Positions 60,993 to 64,000 of a stretch of DNA of 64,000 nt are shown here, piece after piece. Below the pieces are notes generated by a model. The model saw only the letters and a list, made by a program, of their open reading frames with translations, had not been told where the DNA came from and made no database searches. The DNA comes from Alphaproteobacteria bacterium MarineAlpha9_Bin3 (GTDB taxonomy: Bacteria; Pseudomonadota; Alphaproteobacteria; TMED109). Location: NCBI GenBank assembly GCA_002937655.1, contig PTKH01000003.1, positions 26,503-90,502 of the forward strand, given 5' to 3'. Position 1 is the first letter of the stretch. Each line of letters begins with the position of its first letter. The translations under genes were made by a program, and so were the position numbers.

Positions 60993-62197
60993 TAAACTCT
61001 TTCAATTATAGTAGCTGTACCCATGCCGGCTCCAACACATAAAGTTATGAGTCCAGTAGATAAATCTCTTCTTTCTAATTCGTCTAATACTGTACCTAAT
61101 ATTATTGCGCCTGTAGCACCTAGTGGGTGTCCTAAGGCAATTGCTCCTCCATTAACATTAACCTTAGAATGATCAACTTTTAAGGCTTCCATAAAACGAA
61201 GTACAACTGCAGCAAAAGCTTCATTCATTTCAAATAAATCAATATCTGAGACATTCATATTAGCTTTTTTAAGTGCTTTCTCTGCAGAATCTGCTGGCCC
61301 TGTTAACATGATAGTGGGTTCAGAACCTATAGATGCAAAAGATCGAATTCTAGCTCTAGCTTTCAAATTATACTTATCTGCCATTTCTTTATTTCCTATT
61401 AAAACTCCTGCAGACCCATCAACTATTCCTGAAGAATTACCAGCATGATGTACATGTTTAATAGACTCTATTTCTGGATATTTCAAAATAGCAATATCAT
61501 CAAAACCATGTTCTCCCATTTTTTCAAATGAAGGATCTAGTGCCCCAAGTGATTGCATAGTAGTATCAGGTCTCATATATTCATCTACTTCTAAAATTGG
61601 TAAGTCATTTTGATCTTTAACTGGAATAATTGAATTTTTAAATCTATTATCTTTCCATGCTTCTGACGCCCTTTTTTGAGAACTTACAGCATAACTATCA
61701 ACATCATTTCTCGAATAATTATATTTGGTAGCTAATAAGTCTGCAGATATTCCTTGTGGTACAAAATAAGAATTATATGCTACAGTTGGATCCGCCATCC
61801 ATGCTCCGCCTGAACTTCCCAAAGGCACTCTTGACATAGATTCAACTCCACCTCCGACTGATAGACTAGATTGACCTGACATTACTTGGGCAGCAGCAAT
61901 ATTAACAGCCTCTAAGCCAGATGCACAAAAACGATCCACCTGAACACCACTCACTGTTTGATGCCAATTTGCTTCTAGAACAGCAGTTCTTGCTATATCT
62001 GCTCCTTGTTCTCCAATTGGGTGAACACAACCTAAAACAACATCATCTACATCTTCAGTATTTAAATTATTTCTACTTTCAAGAGATTTAAGAACTTTTG
62101 CAGCTAATTGGACAGGTGCGACTTCATTCAATGAACCGCTTTTTTTTCCTTTTCCTCGTGGTGTTCTAACTGTATCAAATATCAGAGCTTCATTCAT
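60992..62197 (-). CDS. Acetyl-CoA C-acyltransferase (thiolase, FadA-like)
   Basis: Thiolase cleaving 3-ketoacyl-CoA in beta-oxidation. Nucleophile Cys in VDRFCASGLEAVNIAA, GGAIALGHPLGATGA with the active-site His, and the second Cys in LITLCVGAGMGTAT; NEAFAAVVLRF also typical. 401 residues. AAGGA precedes the ATG. In an operon with acyl-CoA dehydrogenase and the FadJ-like protein. Confidence 0.94.
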   Translation of the reverse strand: MNEALIFDTVRTPRGKGKKSGSLNEVAPVQLAAKVLKSLESRNNLNTEDVDDVVLGCVHPIGEQGADIARTAVLEANWHQTVSGVQVDRFCASGLEAVNIAAAQVMSGQSSLSVGGGVESMSRVPLGSSGGAWMADPTVAYNSYFVPQGISADLLATKYNYSRNDVDSYAVSSQKRASEAWKDNRFKNSIIPVKDQNDLPILEVDEYMRPDTTMQSLGALDPSFEKMGEHGFDDIAILKYPEIESIKHVHHAGNSSGIVDGSAGVLIGNKEMADKYNLKARARIRSFASIGSEPTIMLTGPADSAEKALKKANMNVSDIDLFEMNEAFAAVVLRFMEALKVDHSKVNVNGGAIALGHPLGATGAIILGTVLDELERRDLSTGLITLCVGAGMGTATIIERV

Positions 62198-62212
62198 TTT
62201 TTTTCCTTCTCG

Positions 62213-63358
62213 TTATTTAGATAAGGTACGACTAATAATTTCTTTCATAATTTCATTAGTACCACCATATATTCTTTGAACTCTTGCGTCTTCCCAGGCC
62301 CTTGCAATTGGGTATTCTCTCATATAACCATAGCCTCCATGAAGTTGTACACATTCATCTACTAATTTACACTGCAGTTCTGTTGTCCATAATTTTGCCA
62401 TAGCACCTTCAACAGCGTCAAAGTCACTATTTAAATGTTTATTTATACATTCATCAATATATATTTGTGCCACAGATAATTCTGTTTTGAGTTCTGCTAA
62501 TTTAAATTTAGTATTTTGAAATTCTGCTATTTTTTTACCAAAAGCATTTCTTTCATTCACGTATTCTATAGTCCAATCTAAAGCGGCTTCTGCTGCCGCA
62601 ATAGCTGCAACTGCAATAGCCAGACGTTCTTGAGGCAATTGCTCCATTAAGTTGTAAAAGCCTTTACCCTCAGAACCTAGAAGATTAGAAATAGGAAGTT
62701 TGACATTATCAAAAAACAATTCTGATGTGTCTTGAGCTTTTAAACCAACCTTGTCCAAATTTCTTCCTCTCTTAAATCCATCTCTATCACCTTCACACAT
62801 GATAAGTGAAGTGCCCTTAGCACCAGAACTCGGATCAGTTTTAGCAACAACAATTATTAAATCTGCATTTTGACCATTTGTTATAAAAGTTTTTTGCCCA
62901 TTTAATATAATGTCATCATTAGTTATTTTTGCATTGGTTTTGACAGATTGTAAGTCACTTCCAGTTCCTGGCTCTGTCATAGCTATAGCTCCAACAAGTC
63001 TTCCTTCACACATTCCAGGTAACCAACTATTTTTTTGCATTTCTGTTCCATAATGCAAGATATATGGAGCAACTATATCTGAATGAACAGAAATTCCAGG
63101 ACCTGTAGCTCCAACTTTCATAAATTCTTCTACTATTATCACATTATATCTAAAATCAGCTCCCGAACCTCCGTATTCTTCTGGTGCGTTAGGACATAAT
63201 ATTCCAGCTGCTCCAGCTTCTAACCAAAAGTCTCTAGAGACAATACCTTTCTTTTCCCATTCACTATGATAAGGTTCTACATGTCTTTTAACAAAACGTT
63301 TAACACTCTCTCTAAAGATATCATGAGATTCATCAAATATTTTTCTTTTACTTTGCAT
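62213..63358 (-). CDS. Acyl-CoA dehydrogenase
   Basis: FAD enzyme introducing the first double bond in beta-oxidation. EEFMKVGATGPGISVHSDIV, GAIAMTEPGTGSDLQSVKTN, NGQKTFITNGQNADLIIVVA and the C-terminal RIYGGTNEIMKEIISR with the likely catalytic Glu. 381 residues. First gene of the operon. Wording suggests a long-chain or general acyl-CoA dehydrogenase; chain length cannot be told. Confidence 0.94.
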   Translation of the reverse strand: MQSKRKIFDESHDIFRESVKRFVKRHVEPYHSEWEKKGIVSRDFWLEAGAAGILCPNAPEEYGGSGADFRYNVIIVEEFMKVGATGPGISVHSDIVAPYILHYGTEMQKNSWLPGMCEGRLVGAIAMTEPGTGSDLQSVKTNAKITNDDIILNGQKTFITNGQNADLIIVVAKTDPSSGAKGTSLIMCEGDRDGFKRGRNLDKVGLKAQDTSELFFDNVKLPISNLLGSEGKGFYNLMEQLPQERLAIAVAAIAAAEAALDWTIEYVNERNAFGKKIAEFQNTKFKLAELKTELSVAQIYIDECINKHLNSDFDAVEGAMAKLWTTELQCKLVDECVQLHGGYGYMREYPIARAWEDARVQRIYGGTNEIMKEIISRTLSK

Positions 63359-63384
63359 TTTATAAAACCCTTAATTTACATATT

Positions 63385-63413
63385 ATTTTAAATGATTGTA
63401 TAGATTAAAACAA
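63385..63413 (-). promoter_or_regulatory. Probable promoter of the beta-oxidation operon
   Basis: On the minus strand TTGTTT (63408-63413), 17 nt, TAAAAT (63385-63390) in the 55-nt gap after pepN. The start would fall near 63378, 20 nt before the ATG. No clear operator palindrome for a FadR-type repressor is seen. Confidence 0.4.
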
Positions 63414-64000
63414 TTATGATTTAATAATATTATCTATAATTTCAAACGTATTAGTAGATAAATCTTTTTTTTCGCTTATTCTTATTAGATTTTCTTTAAT
63501 AATTTTTTGTCTACTTTTATCTAAATTTTTCCAACTGCTAAAGGAAGATGCAAGACCAGATGCAGAACTAGGGTTAATAGTATCTATGTGCATAATTTGG
63601 TCCGCTATAAATTTATAACCATTTCCTGAAATATTATGAAAATTTATAGAATTATTTTTTGCAAAAGTAGTTAAAACCGCTCTAACTTTATTTGCATTTT
63701 TGTAATCAAAAACAGCAAGCTTTATTAATCTCTTAACAATATGCAAATTATTTTTAGTTTTTGCTGAAGCTTGGATTTGAAACCACTTTTCTATCATAAT
63801 TGGTTGTTCTTTATATTGTTGGTAGAATTCGGATATTAAGCGGTTTTTATATTTTCCTTTCATATTACAAATACAAGAAAGACTATACAGTTTTATAGTC
63901 ATATTATTAGATGAATTATAAGCTTTTAAAGCTAATTCCTCAGCATTTTTATCTTTCTTTGCAGTTAAATAATCTAAACACACATTATGTAAAGCTCTCC
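63414..64000 (-). CDS. pepN: Aminopeptidase N (C-terminal part, cut by window edge)
   Basis: Final ~195 codons of the M1 aminopeptidase PepN. In frame from the right edge it reads RALHNVCLDYL, then NMTIKLYSLSCI, EKWFQIQASAK, NKVRAVLTTFAKNNSINFH, SGNGYKFIADQIMHID and NPSSASGLASSFSSW, all typical of the PepN C-terminal helical domain. The zinc-binding HExxH region lies outside the window. A GTG inside this frame (63983) is not a real start. Confidence 0.92.
   Translation of the reverse strand, partial: RALHNVCLDYLTAKKDKNAEELALKAYNSSNNMTIKLYSLSCICNMKGKYKNRLISEFYQQYKEQPIMIEKWFQIQASAKTKNNLHIVKRLIKLAVFDYKNANKVRAVLTTFAKNNSINFHNISGNGYKFIADQIMHIDTINPSSASGLASSFSSWKNLDKSRQKIIKENLIRISEKKDLSTNTFEIIDNIIKS

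Overview
The window is a compact, AT-rich (clearly low-GC) chromosomal segment of a streamlined alphaproteobacterium, most likely a free-living marine-type lineage. The alphaproteobacterial assignment rests on several gene orders: rplU-rpmA-obgE-proB-proA, ruvCAB-ybgC-tolQRAB-pal-cpoB-tilS-ftsH-folP-glmM, 6S RNA between zapA and the 5-formyltetrahydrofolate cyclo-ligase gene, xseB-ispA-tlyA, and the order-specific small families DUF1491 and DUF6476. There are no tRNA or rRNA genes, insertion sequences, prophage genes or CRISPR arrays. Intergenic space is tiny and most convergent gene pairs abut or overlap. I cannot name the genus from sequence alone.

Layout. 1-3.4 kb (minus): proA (cut by the left edge), proB, obgE, rpmA, rplU. 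3.5-5.5 kb: a DUF1491 gene, then a secreted or anchored beta-propeller-like protein, followed by the only non-coding stretch over 300 bp. That stretch (5144-5466) holds two near-perfect Fur-box palindromes, two divergent promoters and a candidate small RNA ending in a strong terminator. 5.5-12 kb: peroxiredoxin, gamma-glutamyltransferase-like enzyme, PanE-like reductase, Pcs60/AAE3-like acyl-CoA synthetase, omega-amino-acid aminotransferase and an AhpD-like protein, i.e. accessory amino-acid and organic-acid metabolism. 12-15.7 kb: esterase, JAMM peptidase, DUF6476, RluD, heat-shock sigma factor RpoH. 15.7-24.3 kb (minus): serC-serA-hisZ-purA and folP-glmM-thiD. 24.3-37.9 kb (minus): one long envelope and DNA-repair block reading zapA, 6S RNA, cyclo-ligase, YmdB-like, yebC, ruvCAB, ybgC, tolQRAB, pal, cpoB, tilS, ftsH.

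38.2-47.9 kb (plus): tkt-gap-pgk-fba-thiE glycolytic operon, efp, suhB, then a MotA/ExbB-like plus MotB/OmpA-like pair that looks like an ion-driven envelope motor of unknown role. 47.9-53.3 kb (minus): an RND efflux pump with its adaptor and a D-arginine-dehydrogenase-like flavoenzyme. 53.4-59.5 kb: xseB-ispA-tlyA, an AhpD-like protein, aroC, fabI, pdxH, a MaoC hydratase and msrB. 59.5-63.4 kb (minus): a fatty-acid oxidation operon of acyl-CoA dehydrogenase, thiolase and a FadJ-like protein. 63.4-64 kb: the C-terminal part of pepN, cut by the right edge.

The most notable items are the Fur-box pair with a predicted RyhB-like small RNA at 5.2-5.4 kb, whose terminator loop carries an anti-Shine-Dalgarno sequence; a FadJ-like protein that cleanly lacks its NAD-binding domain and one hydratase catalytic glutamate; a cyclo-ligase gene whose only usable start codons lie inside the 6S RNA; and the MotA/MotB-like pair. 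All functional calls come from reading protein motifs and gene order. No database search was run.
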